Shown here one piece after another: positions 43,369 through 51,879 of a DNA stretch of 64,000 nt. Position numbers and translations under genes: made by a program. How positions within the stretch are numbered: position 1 is the first letter of the stretch; each line of letters opens with the position of its first letter. The notes under the pieces were generated by a model. It was not told the origin of the DNA. It made no database searches and saw only the letters and a list, made by a program, of their open reading frames with translations. The stretch is taken from contig AP025179.1 in assembly GCA_021654635.1 (NCBI GenBank), positions 5,518,001-5,582,000 on the forward strand, given 5' to 3'. This stretch comes from Mycobacterium kiyosense (GTDB lineage: Bacteria; Actinomycetota; Actinomycetes; Mycobacteriales; Mycobacteriaceae).

Positions 43369-44354
43369 TACCGCTTCTTCTTTCCGGCAGCGGCTTTGCG
43401 CGCCTTCTTGCTCAGCCGCCACTCCGGCGGAAATCTGTCGTCGTTGGCCTTGACCGCATCGCCCAGACCCTGTGCGATAGCGGCGTCCAGAGCGAAATCG
43501 CCCCCGTCGGAACGCATTCCACCGCCCATTGATTCGAACACGCCGCTGAGCACACTGCCCAGATACTCACCCTGAAACTGCTTCATCACCTCGAAGAAGG
43601 TCTTCTGCAGGAAGACGGTGTCGGTGGGCCGGTTATGGGCGCAGGCCATCGCGTACTTGGCCACCTCGGCCTCGAGTCGATCGCGGGGTACCACACTGTT
43701 GAGGAAATTGCAGTCATACATCTCGGCCGCGGTGAAAGCCCTTCCGGTGAATACCATTTCCTGAAACTTTCGGATGCCCATGGTCTGCGCCCACCACCAC
43801 ATGCGCGGACCCCACCCGTAGTACCGGAAGGAGGGGTGCCCGAACAGCGCGTCGTCGCTGGCGATCACCAGGTCGGCGTCGGCGGCCTGGTAGAAGTGCC
43901 ATCCGTAGCAGTAGCCCTTGGCTTCCACGATGCTGATCTTCTTGAAGTCCTGCAGGCCGCGAATGCCCGAGTTCGGGTTAGCGTACCACTGCCCGATGGT
44001 GGCTCCGTGCCGGAAGCTGCCCTTCGGCGGGTACGAGACATCGTCCGCGCCGAGACCGAATTCGGCGAGCAGTTGGTCCGGGTTGGCAGCGTTCTTGGCG
44101 TGCATGAATTCTTCGAGGTCGGCACCGGAGCCCAGATCCTCCCCCGCGCCACGGATCACCACCACCTTGACGTCGTCGTCGATGCTGGCGCGGTGCAGCA
44201 GGTCGGCGTAGCGCCGCCGCGCGGCGGTGGTGGGCGCGTTCAGCTGCTCGGGCCGGTCGAAGGTGATGGTGGCGATGCGGGTGGCGACGTCCTTTTCATA
44301 CCGGATGATCTTGCCCGCCTTGCGATCCGCTTTCTGACCGGCGTGCGTGGCCAT
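43368..44354 (-). CDS. Enoyl-CoA hydratase/isomerase (crotonase family), extended
   Basis: The 328-residue crotonase-fold protein has the oxyanion segments GAGEDLGSGADLEEF and EAKGYCYGWHFYQAADADLV. It is longer than the usual 260, with a lysine-rich C-terminal tail (KKARKAAAGKKKR). The region that normally carries catalytic Glu residues (GHPSFRYYGWGPRMW) is divergent, so the reaction could be other than hydration. It is coupled to the CaiB fusion downstream and follows an M24-fold gene by 2 bp, all in one operon. Confidence 0.88.
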   Translation of the reverse strand: MATHAGQKADRKAGKIIRYEKDVATRIATITFDRPEQLNAPTTAARRRYADLLHRASIDDDVKVVVIRGAGEDLGSGADLEEFMHAKNAANPDQLLAEFGLGADDVSYPPKGSFRHGATIGQWYANPNSGIRGLQDFKKISIVEAKGYCYGWHFYQAADADLVIASDDALFGHPSFRYYGWGPRMWWWAQTMGIRKFQEMVFTGRAFTAAEMYDCNFLNSVVPRDRLEAEVAKYAMACAHNRPTDTVFLQKTFFEVMKQFQGEYLGSVLSGVFESMGGGMRSDGGDFALDAAIAQGLGDAVKANDDRFPPEWRLSKKARKAAAGKKKR

Positions 44355-44356
44355 GC

Positions 44357-45475
44357 TCAGCCGCGCCAGAACGGGCTGTTCGTCAGGACTTCCGGCCCGT
44401 CGGGTGTGACCAGCACGGCTTCGCGCCCGAACACCGCCCCGACTCCGGGTTCCCAGACATAACCGGTGACGGCCAACACCATGCCGGGGTCCAACCGCTC
44501 GGTTGCCGCCGTGTCCGGCAGCGCTGCCGAGACCACGGGCGGGTCGAAACCCATACCGAGGCCGCGGGCCACCGGCATCACCGGCAACGGTTCCCCGGCG
44601 GCCTGGTAGGCGCCCAGCAGGCCCGCGGCCGGCGCGCCGGGCTGGCAAGCTGCAATCAGCTTGTCCCACAGCCGTTCCCAGCGGCCGAAGACGGCTGCCG
44701 CACCAGGCACGGAACCGACCGGCCAGGTTCGGCCGACCTCGCCCACGTAACCGCCGGCCACCACTCCCGACGACAGCGCCACCAGGTCACCGGTCTGGAT
44801 ACGACCGTCGCCTGCAGCGCGCCGCCAGGGATGCTCCCGCGAAGTCACCCACGCGACATCCTGGTTCGACGGCGTGCTCACGCCGCCGGCGGCCAGCGCC
44901 TCGAGCAGCACACCGGCGAGGGTCTTCTCGTCCACCCCGGGGCGCAATTCGGAAACTGCTGCGGCCAAGGCTATCTCGGCGACGCCGATCGACTCGCGCA
45001 GCGCGCGGATCTCGTCGCCGGTCTTGACCCGCCGCGCGGCCCGCATCGCCGGCTCGCCGTCCACCAGCTCGGCGCCGGGGAACGCGGTCGGTAGCAGTTG
45101 CGCGAAACCCGGTGACAGCGCATCGGTTCCGACCCGGCGGGCGGTGGCGGCGCCCTCGATGCGCTGCAGGGCCGCGATGGTGTTCACCGGGTTCCATGAG
45201 ATGCCGTACAGGTTCTCGTGCGGGATGTCCTCGGGCACACCCTCATCCCAGGTGCTGAGCAGATGGATGGCGCCGGTGGCCCGCACCAGCACGCAGCTCG
45301 GGCCGAACGGCCGGGTGCCGGCCACCCAGAGTTGCGGCGCACCGGTGATGTAGCGGATGTTGGCCTGCCGGCCCAACACCAGCACATCCAGGTCGTGCTC
45401 GGCCATCTGGGCCAGCGCGCGTTCCCGACGACCGCACCGCAGTGCCGTGTCGTCGGCGAGAACCTCAGTCGACAT
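44357..45475 (-). CDS. M24-fold protein lacking most metal ligands
   Basis: The 372-residue protein has the creatinase-like N-domain and the pita-bread C-domain of M24 peptidases. Aligned with the M24 gene next to it, the first metal Asp is S235, the second Asp is E246, the metal His is missing (ARGLGMGFDPP for LGHGIG) and the next Glu is Thr in VTGYVW; only the last Glu (GREAV) is kept. It is therefore unlikely to be an active peptidase. It overlaps the active-type M24 gene by 11 bp, so the two may form a heterodimer. Confidence 0.85.
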   Translation of the reverse strand: MSTEVLADDTALRCGRRERALAQMAEHDLDVLVLGRQANIRYITGAPQLWVAGTRPFGPSCVLVRATGAIHLLSTWDEGVPEDIPHENLYGISWNPVNTIAALQRIEGAATARRVGTDALSPGFAQLLPTAFPGAELVDGEPAMRAARRVKTGDEIRALRESIGVAEIALAAAVSELRPGVDEKTLAGVLLEALAAGGVSTPSNQDVAWVTSREHPWRRAAGDGRIQTGDLVALSSGVVAGGYVGEVGRTWPVGSVPGAAAVFGRWERLWDKLIAACQPGAPAAGLLGAYQAAGEPLPVMPVARGLGMGFDPPVVSAALPDTAATERLDPGMVLAVTGYVWEPGVGAVFGREAVLVTPDGPEVLTNSPFWRG

Positions 45476-46688
45476 AGGGGTCGTATGGGTAGTCGGTCAA
45501 TTTCATCGAGCCTTCCTCGGTGATCACCAGGACTTCCTCGCTGCGGTAGCCGCCGGTGCCGTCTTCCCAGACCACCGGCTCGAGCACCAGCACCATGCCC
45601 GGTTGCAGCACGAAGTTCTCGTCGAACTCGTCGCCGAGATCGGTTCCGATCATCGGCATCTCGGCGGCGTTGACGCCGATGCCGTGACCGAGGTAGAAGT
45701 GCGGAAGCCATGGCCGCACACCGCCATTGGCCGCCGTGGCGGCCCGGCCCAGGTCGGCCGCGGTGGCCCCGGCGCGCGCGACGCCCAGTACGGCGTCCAT
45801 GATCTGTCGCCACTTGTCGAATTGCGCCTGCTGGCGCGGCGAGGGGTCCTGTCCGACGATCCAGGTCCGCCCGAAGTCCGAGCAGTAGCCCTGGTAGGTG
45901 ATGCTGACATCGGTCCACAGCACGTCGCCGCGGCACAGCTCGCGCTCGGTGCTCAGCAACGGCAGGGCCAGGTCGCCGTGGGTGGTCCACACGCCCTCTG
46001 CCCTGCTGTTCGGCATCACCTGCCAGATCGGTTCCAGCATGCTGGCCATTGCGCCGAGTTCGAACGCGCGGCGCAGAAAGCGTCCGGACAGGTCGACCTG
46101 GCGGATTCCGGGCGCCAGCGCCTGCTGCACCTCGACCATGGCCTGGTCGGTGATCCGGACGGCGGTGCGGATGCAGGCCAGTTCGTCCGGCGTCTTGACC
46201 GCCTTGGCGGCGCTGATCACCGCCGCGGCGTCTACCGGTGTTCCGTTGGGAAACAACAGGTTGCGCGCCCGAGACATGGCGCCGGTGAATTCGTCGACCG
46301 CGACGGTCGACCCAGCCGGGATGAGCTCGGCCAGCTTACCGGCGAAATCGGCTACCCCCTCGTCGAATTCGAGATAGACCGGCCCGTGCCGATGGTCGGC
46401 CGGAAGGTCCGACTCCTGCGCGGCGCCTTCCCGGAACGGCAGGAACAGGTGCGGCGACTCGTCGTCGGCGAGCACCACGGCGACCGGACGTTCGACGTAG
46501 GACAGTCCGGCGTCACCGAGCGGCCAACTTGTTCCGGTCGCGTAGACGACGGCGTTGTTGCCCAGCAGCACCAGAGCATCGACTCCGCGGTCGGCCATCG
46601 CCGCCCGCAGTCGCGCGCCGGTCTCGCGGCGCAGCCGGGGCAGGTCGGGAGCCTCCGGGATGACCATTCCGTCGGTGATTGTGCTCAT
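45465..46688 (-). CDS. M24-family metallopeptidase (Xaa-Pro dipeptidase/ectoine-hydrolase-like)
   Basis: The 407-residue protein has the full dinuclear metal site of the M24 family: Asp in LWTDVSI, Asp in YCSDFGRTW, His in YLGHGIG, Glu in LVLEPVVW and Glu in RSEEVLV. The N-terminal creatinase-like domain is present. Family members hydrolyse Xaa-Pro bonds, creatine or ectoine-like amides. In this catabolic set an amide or small cyclic substrate is plausible. It overlaps the downstream degenerate M24 gene by 11 bp and its start overlaps the amidohydrolase stop by 4 bp. Confidence 0.9.
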   Translation of the reverse strand: MSTITDGMVIPEAPDLPRLRRETGARLRAAMADRGVDALVLLGNNAVVYATGTSWPLGDAGLSYVERPVAVVLADDESPHLFLPFREGAAQESDLPADHRHGPVYLEFDEGVADFAGKLAELIPAGSTVAVDEFTGAMSRARNLLFPNGTPVDAAAVISAAKAVKTPDELACIRTAVRITDQAMVEVQQALAPGIRQVDLSGRFLRRAFELGAMASMLEPIWQVMPNSRAEGVWTTHGDLALPLLSTERELCRGDVLWTDVSITYQGYCSDFGRTWIVGQDPSPRQQAQFDKWRQIMDAVLGVARAGATAADLGRAATAANGGVRPWLPHFYLGHGIGVNAAEMPMIGTDLGDEFDENFVLQPGMVLVLEPVVWEDGTGGYRSEEVLVITEEGSMKLTDYPYDPYVD

Positions 46689-47842
46689 AGGCCGAGGAAT
46701 TCACTGATGTTGCCGCTGACGATCCGGGCCGCCCGCTCGGGTCCGACGGCCTCGACGACGGCCGCCAGCGACTTCTCCGAATAGCCGTAGGTGCTTTCGT
46801 TGTGCGGGTAATCGCTGGACCACATCACCTTGTCGACGCCGATCCGGTCGATCAACTCCAGGCCCAGCGGATCGACCATGAACGAGGCGCTCATGTGGGT
46901 GTCCCAGTAGTAACGCACGTCGTGCTGCAATGGCCGGTTGAACATGTGCTGGTACGAGGCCACCAGATGTTCGGCGTCCTGCAGAGCCCAAGGCACCCAG
47001 GCGATCCCGCCCTCGAACCAGCCGATCCGCAGCCCCGGGTGGTCGTCGAGGATTCCGGAGAAGAGGTACTTGGCGAACTGCTCGCGGAAGCCGTCGATGT
47101 TGATCATCATGCCGACGACGACGCTGTTGAACTGACACGGGGTTTTCGGCGGGGTCTCACCGATGTGGTGCGTGATCGGCAGCCCGGCGGCCTCGATCTC
47201 GTCCCACACCGGCCGCATCGAGGTGCTGCCGTAGTCGATGATGTTTCCGTCGTCGTCCTTGCCCGGGTTCAGCGGGAGCAGGAAAGTCTTGAGCCCCAAT
47301 GACTTCAGCTCGGCCAGCGTTTTGCGGGTACCTTCCGGGTCCCACCAGTTGATCAGCCCCGCACCGTAGAAGTGGCCGTGGGAGCGCTCCTGCAACTCGG
47401 CGATGTACTCGTTGTAGATGCGGAAGGTGAGCTCGCGAAGTTTCTTGTCCGGGTAGTGGAACAGCGCCAGCACCGCGTTGGGGAAGGCGAGCTCTTTGTC
47501 GACACCGTCCTCGCGCAGCTCCTGGATGCGGGCCTCGATGTTGGTGCTGGCAGCTCCGGGCAGATCGTCGTATTGCATCAGCACCGCACTGAAGTCACCC
47601 GGCAGGAACGACTGGCCCTTGCGACCGACCTGGTAGGCGCCGTCCTCGTACCAGATTCGCGGCGCCTTGTCCTTGAGGTCTTCGGGGAAGCGCTCGTAGA
47701 AGATGTCGGAGGCCAGCGAGATGTGATTGTCCGCCGAGAAGACTTCGGTCCCGGCGGGCAATCCGACGTTGCTGCCCAGCGCGTGGCCTTTGCGATCCTT
47801 CGGCGCGCCAAAGCCTTTCGGCGGATACAAAGTGCTTGTCAT
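46685..47842 (-). CDS. Amidohydrolase superfamily protein (PF04909 type)
   Basis: The 385-residue TIM-barrel protein has FSADNH (metal motif D-x-H) in the N-terminal part and MWSSDYPHNEST near the C-terminus. It is the fourth PF04909 member of the window. Here it heads a set with two M24 proteins, an extended crotonase, a CoA-transferase fusion and an SDR, all on the minus strand and mostly overlapping. The ATG at 47842 follows GAGAGGTCAACG. It lies 38 bp after the P450 stop in the same direction, so it may share the P450 transcript. Confidence 0.89.
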   Translation of the reverse strand: MTSTLYPPKGFGAPKDRKGHALGSNVGLPAGTEVFSADNHISLASDIFYERFPEDLKDKAPRIWYEDGAYQVGRKGQSFLPGDFSAVLMQYDDLPGAASTNIEARIQELREDGVDKELAFPNAVLALFHYPDKKLRELTFRIYNEYIAELQERSHGHFYGAGLINWWDPEGTRKTLAELKSLGLKTFLLPLNPGKDDDGNIIDYGSTSMRPVWDEIEAAGLPITHHIGETPPKTPCQFNSVVVGMMINIDGFREQFAKYLFSGILDDHPGLRIGWFEGGIAWVPWALQDAEHLVASYQHMFNRPLQHDVRYYWDTHMSASFMVDPLGLELIDRIGVDKVMWSSDYPHNESTYGYSEKSLAAVVEAVGPERAARIVSGNISEFLGL

Positions 47843-47880
47843 CGTTGACCTCTCGAACGGTGTGGGCTGAAACTCGGGAC

Positions 47881-49125
47881 TTACCAGGTGACCGGCAGTT
47901 CGTAGACGCCGTAGGCGAGCCGGTCGTCCTTGAACGGGATGTCATCCAGCGGCACCGCCAATTCAAGCGTCGGTACCCGCTGGAACAGGGTGCGGAAGAC
48001 GATCTGCATTTCGGCCCGGGCGAGCTGCTGGCCGACGCACTGGTGCCGGCCATATCCGAAGGCGACATTGCGATCGGCGTTGGACCGGTGCAGGTAGAGC
48101 CGGTCCGGGTCGGTGAACGCATGTGCGTCCCAGTTCGCCGGAGCCAGGTCGATGATGATGCCCTCCCCGGCGCGGATCACCTCGCCGGCGATCGGGATGT
48201 CCTCGACGGCGACGCGCCGCTGGCCGTTCTGAATGATGCTGAGGTAGCGCAGCAACTCCTCGACCGCGTTGGCCACGATTTTGGGGTCTTCGGCGTCGCG
48301 GATCGCGGGCAGCTGGTCGGGATTGCGCAGCAGCGCCAGCACCCCGAGACCGAGCATGTTCGCGGTGGTCTCGTGCCCGGCGATCAACAGCCCGGTGCCC
48401 AGCTGCGCGGCTTCTTTCACGCTCAGTTCGCCTGCCTTGACCCGCTCGGCCAGGTCGGAGACCGCGTCTTCGGCGGGGTTGTCCATCTTCGCTTCGACCA
48501 GTTGGCACAGATACTTGTGCAGGCTCATCGCACCCTTGACGGTGTCCTCACCGGTCGCGTAGCGCGCCAGCCCGACATTGGCGTGGTGCTGGAACATCTC
48601 GGCGTCTTCGTAGGGCACCCCGAGCAGCTGGCTGATCACCAGCGAGGGCACCGGCAACGCGATGGCGGTGACGATGTCGGCTGGCTGCGGCCCGGCCAGC
48701 ATCGCGTCGATGTGATCGTCGGTGATCTGCTGGATGACCGGACGTAGCGCTTCTACCCGCCGAAAGGTGAACGGCTTGGACAACATTCGGCGGAAGCGGG
48801 TGTGCTCCTCGCCATCGGAGGTGAACACCGAACGGGGTCGTTTGTGCACCGTCGACAACATGCCGGCGTTCCAGTGCGGGAAGCCCGGCACCCGGTCGTC
48901 CACGCTGACCCGTGAATCCGAGAACAGCTCGCGGCACTGCTCGTAGCCGGTGATCAGCCAGGGCGTGCTGCCGTCCCAGATCCGTACTCGGGACAGTGGT
49001 CTGGCTGCGGCCAGCGCCATGACGTCCGGCGGCGGCGCGAACGGGCAACCCGCGGCCCGCGCCATCGGGTACTCGGGGATATTGGTGTCGGTCGTGTGGT
49101 CGGTGAGCGTGTCGGACAAAGTCAC
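47881..49125 (-). CDS. Cytochrome P450, CYP105-like
   Basis: The 414-residue P450 has I-helix LIAGHETTAN, heme loop FGYGRHQCVGQQLARAE with C363, and the C-terminal IPFKDDRLAYGVYELPVTW, which strongly resembles the actinobacterial CYP105 family known for broad xenobiotic and macrolide oxidation. The start overlaps the stop of its ferredoxin by 4 bp. Gene order TetR-ferredoxin-P450 is unusual in that the ferredoxin precedes the P450. Confidence 0.94.
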   Translation of the reverse strand: MTLSDTLTDHTTDTNIPEYPMARAAGCPFAPPPDVMALAAARPLSRVRIWDGSTPWLITGYEQCRELFSDSRVSVDDRVPGFPHWNAGMLSTVHKRPRSVFTSDGEEHTRFRRMLSKPFTFRRVEALRPVIQQITDDHIDAMLAGPQPADIVTAIALPVPSLVISQLLGVPYEDAEMFQHHANVGLARYATGEDTVKGAMSLHKYLCQLVEAKMDNPAEDAVSDLAERVKAGELSVKEAAQLGTGLLIAGHETTANMLGLGVLALLRNPDQLPAIRDAEDPKIVANAVEELLRYLSIIQNGQRRVAVEDIPIAGEVIRAGEGIIIDLAPANWDAHAFTDPDRLYLHRSNADRNVAFGYGRHQCVGQQLARAEMQIVFRTLFQRVPTLELAVPLDDIPFKDDRLAYGVYELPVTW

Positions 49126-49316
49126 TCCTCGATCTGGATTGCCAGCGCCGGGCAGAATGCGGCGGCTTTACGGGTCGCCTCGGCCTGGTCGGCGGGCGGG
49201 TTCGGGTTGAGCAGGACGACGACGCCGTCCTCGTCACGCTGGTCGAACACCTCTGGGGCGTTCATCACGCAATTGCCCGAGGAAGCGCAGATGTCTTGAT
49301 TGACAGTGACTTTCAT
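49122..49316 (-). CDS. 3Fe-4S ferredoxin (partner of CYP105-like P450)
   Basis: The 64-residue protein has C-ASS-GN-C and FCPALA, with Ser at the variable motif position. It overlaps both the TetR stop and the P450 start by 4 bp, so regulator, ferredoxin and P450 are a coupled three-gene operon. Confidence 0.93.
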   Translation of the reverse strand: MKVTVNQDICASSGNCVMNAPEVFDQRDEDGVVVLLNPNPPADQAEATRKAAAFCPALAIQIEE

Positions 49317-49984
49317 CTCTTCGGCTCTTCAGTTACCGGAGTCACGGGTGCCAGCCACAAGCCCACGATCGCGTCGATGAGGCCGGTGGCGGCGGCCCGC
49401 CAGGACGGTCGTGGCAACGAAGTGCCCTCAGCGAGGGCACGTTCGAGGTCCGCGCAGGTGTGCATCAACAGGTTGCGCGCCATGATGTTTCGCTCGAACC
49501 GGACCGCGACCGGCAGGTCGGGCAGGCAGCTGTTGATCCCGTCGATCACCTGAACCAGCGACGACGAACTCAGCGCGTCTTTGACGACGATGTTGTGGTA
49601 GGCCGGGTCGGTCATGGCTTGCGCGGCGAATCGGGCGTACCACGTCGGGTTGCCCAGTTCCTCGAGGTGCTCGGTGAGCGGACAGACCAGGCAGGCAACC
49701 CAGTCCCGCATCCCGGCGGGGTCGGGCAGGGCGGCCACCATCTGCTCGCGCAGTTGCTCAACCGGTCCGCGATGCTTCTGCTCGATGGCACGCACCAGAT
49801 CCGCCTTGGTGCCGAAGTGGTAACCCACGGCGGCGTTGTTGCCCTGCCCGGCGGCCTCGCTGACCTGCCGGTTGGACACCGCGAATACGCCGTGTTCGGC
49901 GAACAGTCGCTCGGCGGCGACCAGGATCGCCTCTTGGGTGGAGCTGGCCCGGTCGCTGCGCACGGGTCGACCGACTGTGGTCAT
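49313..49984 (-). CDS. TetR-family transcriptional regulator of the P450 operon
   Basis: The 223-residue regulator has its helix-turn-helix at about 38-57 (SNRQVSEAAGQGNNAAVGYHF) and a C-terminal domain of the TetR_C type. It is the first gene of the ferredoxin-P450 operon, so it is autoregulated if it binds the palindrome 28 bp upstream (50013-50034). The same palindrome occurs in front of the SDR at 58508, making that gene a likely second target. The ligand is probably the P450 substrate. Confidence 0.91.
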   Translation of the reverse strand: MTTVGRPVRSDRASSTQEAILVAAERLFAEHGVFAVSNRQVSEAAGQGNNAAVGYHFGTKADLVRAIEQKHRGPVEQLREQMVAALPDPAGMRDWVACLVCPLTEHLEELGNPTWYARFAAQAMTDPAYHNIVVKDALSSSSLVQVIDGINSCLPDLPVAVRFERNIMARNLLMHTCADLERALAEGTSLPRPSWRAAATGLIDAIVGLWLAPVTPVTEEPKR

Positions 49985-50012
49985 ACCGCACAGTCAACCG
50001 CGCCCGCAGGCG

Positions 50013-50034
50013 TTAAGTCAAGCGATTGATTTAA
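50013..50034. promoter_or_regulatory. Operator TTAAGTCAA-N4-TTGATTTAA
   Basis: A near-perfect dyad (8 of 9 pairs) lies between the TetR-ferredoxin-P450 operon and the FAD/Rieske gene. Both arms are identical to those of the site at 59345-59366. Confidence 0.75.
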
Positions 50035-50065
50035 AGTTTGGCGCAGTTTGGGGTCCGGCCGCGCG

Positions 50066-51583
50066 CTACGCGGTCAGGTCGGTGGTCGCCGGGCCTTCCA
50101 GCAACGTCCCGTCGGGCGCGAAACGCGACCCGTGCAGCGGACATTCCCAGGCCTGGTCGGCGTCGTTCCAGTTGACGATGCCACCCAAGTGCGGGCAGAC
50201 GGGCGAGACGCGGTGCTCGGTGCCATCGACCCGTGACCGGGCTTCTAGATGCCACGGAGGTCCGCTGACCACGCCTTGGCCGTCTTCGGTCGGACTGCGG
50301 TGCGCGAGGTGCACCGATGGTGTGATCCAGCCTTTGGCCAGGTTGAAGCCCACCTCGAGGTTGGACTGCATGGCGGTTGCCAGGCCGGTCAGCTCATGGC
50401 GGCTCCAGCTGGCGAATGCGCCCGCCCAGTCCATCCGTCCGCCCAGCATCCGGCTCGACAGCGCCAACGCGGCAGCGGGCCCGTTGGTCATCCCCCACTT
50501 GTTGAAACCGGTTGCCACGAAGATGCTTTCGAAATTGGGCAAGATCGGGCCGACATAGGGCAGCTCGTCGATCGGTTCGTAGTCCTGCGCCGACCAGAAA
50601 TGCGTCTGCTGCGCTCCGGGATAGTGCAGGCGTGTCCACGACGACAGCTCGTCGAGCGCCTTGGACGGGCTCTTCTCCCGGCCGACGGTGTGTCCCGCCC
50701 CGCCTACGATCAACACCTCGCCGTCGCCGACCGGGGCGTAGCGGACCGAGCGCGTCGGCGAATCGGTGGAGATCATCATCGGCCGGGTGATGGTGCCGGG
50801 CACCTTGAACGCCATGCAGTAAGACCGCTGCGGCTTGACGCGGGCGAAGTAGCCGCCGCGGTCCAGGATCGGGATGCCGGTGGCCAGCACCAGTTGCGCC
50901 GCCCGCACTTCGACGTCTTGCCGCGACTCGTCGTTGACCTGCACGCGCACCCCGTCGCCGCGGCTGGACACCTTGCGTACCCGGCAGTTCTCGACCAGTC
51001 GCCCACCGTGCTCGAGCAACTCGACGGCCAGCGCGTCCAGCAGCGACATCGGATCGAACTGCGCCTGCTGGGGCAGCCGCACTCCGCCGTGGTAGGGAAA
51101 CGGCACCGGGGCGTCGTCGTCCCAGGAGACGGGCAGGCCCACGGTCTGCGCGGCCTTGAATTCCGCGCGCGCCGACGCGATGCCCTGCTCGGACTGGGCG
51201 TAGGTGTAGGCGTCCTCGTGCTGGACTGCCACGCTGTGCTGCTCGCAGTACTTGAGCAGCCATTCCATACCTTCCCGGTTGCCCTCGACGTAGGCCCGAG
51301 CGGTGTCCCGGCCGTGCTTGGGCAGGATCTTCGACAGGTGCGTGGCCTGCAGCAGGCTGATCTTGGCGGTGGTGTTGCCGGTGGCGCAGGCGCCCACCGT
51401 GCGTCCCTCGACCACCAGCACATCTTTGCCTGCGCGCGCCAGCAACACCGCAGTCACCAGCCCGGTGATGCCGGCGCCCACCACGATGACGTCGGCCGAT
51501 TCCGGGCCGTCGGCGAGTATGTTTGCCGCCCAGGGCTTTTGGTTTCGCTGGGCAAGCCAGAGGGAAGTCCGCACGCAGGTCAT
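50066..51583 (-). CDS. FAD-dependent oxidoreductase with C-terminal Rieske domain
   Basis: The 505-residue protein has an N-terminal Rossmann FAD site (VVGAGITG, 36-41) of the DAO/glycine-oxidase type and a C-terminal Rieske [2Fe-2S] domain with ligands C463, H465 (CPHLGG) and C481, H484 (CPLHGS). Such fusions are widespread in actinobacteria and plants but their substrate is rarely known. The ATG at 51583 (MTCVRTSLWLAQRN) is preferred over a longer open frame. The gene faces the glycosyltransferase cluster, and its stop is 82 bp from the TetR start. Confidence 0.9.
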   Translation of the reverse strand: MTCVRTSLWLAQRNQKPWAANILADGPESADVIVVGAGITGLVTAVLLARAGKDVLVVEGRTVGACATGNTTAKISLLQATHLSKILPKHGRDTARAYVEGNREGMEWLLKYCEQHSVAVQHEDAYTYAQSEQGIASARAEFKAAQTVGLPVSWDDDAPVPFPYHGGVRLPQQAQFDPMSLLDALAVELLEHGGRLVENCRVRKVSSRGDGVRVQVNDESRQDVEVRAAQLVLATGIPILDRGGYFARVKPQRSYCMAFKVPGTITRPMMISTDSPTRSVRYAPVGDGEVLIVGGAGHTVGREKSPSKALDELSSWTRLHYPGAQQTHFWSAQDYEPIDELPYVGPILPNFESIFVATGFNKWGMTNGPAAALALSSRMLGGRMDWAGAFASWSRHELTGLATAMQSNLEVGFNLAKGWITPSVHLAHRSPTEDGQGVVSGPPWHLEARSRVDGTEHRVSPVCPHLGGIVNWNDADQAWECPLHGSRFAPDGTLLEGPATTDLTA

Positions 51584-51879
51584 TGGAAGCTGATACCCGC
51601 GGACAGCGCCGTCAAACGCACCTTGGCGCTGGCCAGGAAAATGCACCGCAATGCCACGGCCGGCCGATCGGCCGTGGCGGCCCGGGGCAACCGTGCCTCC
51701 GCCGAAGCGCCCGCCGCCTGCTGTCCGGCCGCGGTGGCTGGCGTTTGGCGCGAACGATGACGGGTACTACACGTGGGCTCTGTTCTTCAGCCCAGCAGGA
51801 ACAACTCCGCGACCGGCCACCGTTCACCGCGGCCTGGCCTCACTGTGCCCATTCGCATCATCAACTCGGGAAGGAACTC
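51584..51879. other. Intergenic region between divergent FAD/Rieske and glycosyltransferase genes
   Basis: This 296-bp stretch has no convincing coding sequence. Frames that run through it from both sides lack family-like residues. It should contain the promoters of the two divergent units, and GGGAAGGAA at 51868-51876 is the ribosome site of the 51880 gene. No clear dyad was seen. Confidence 0.45.
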
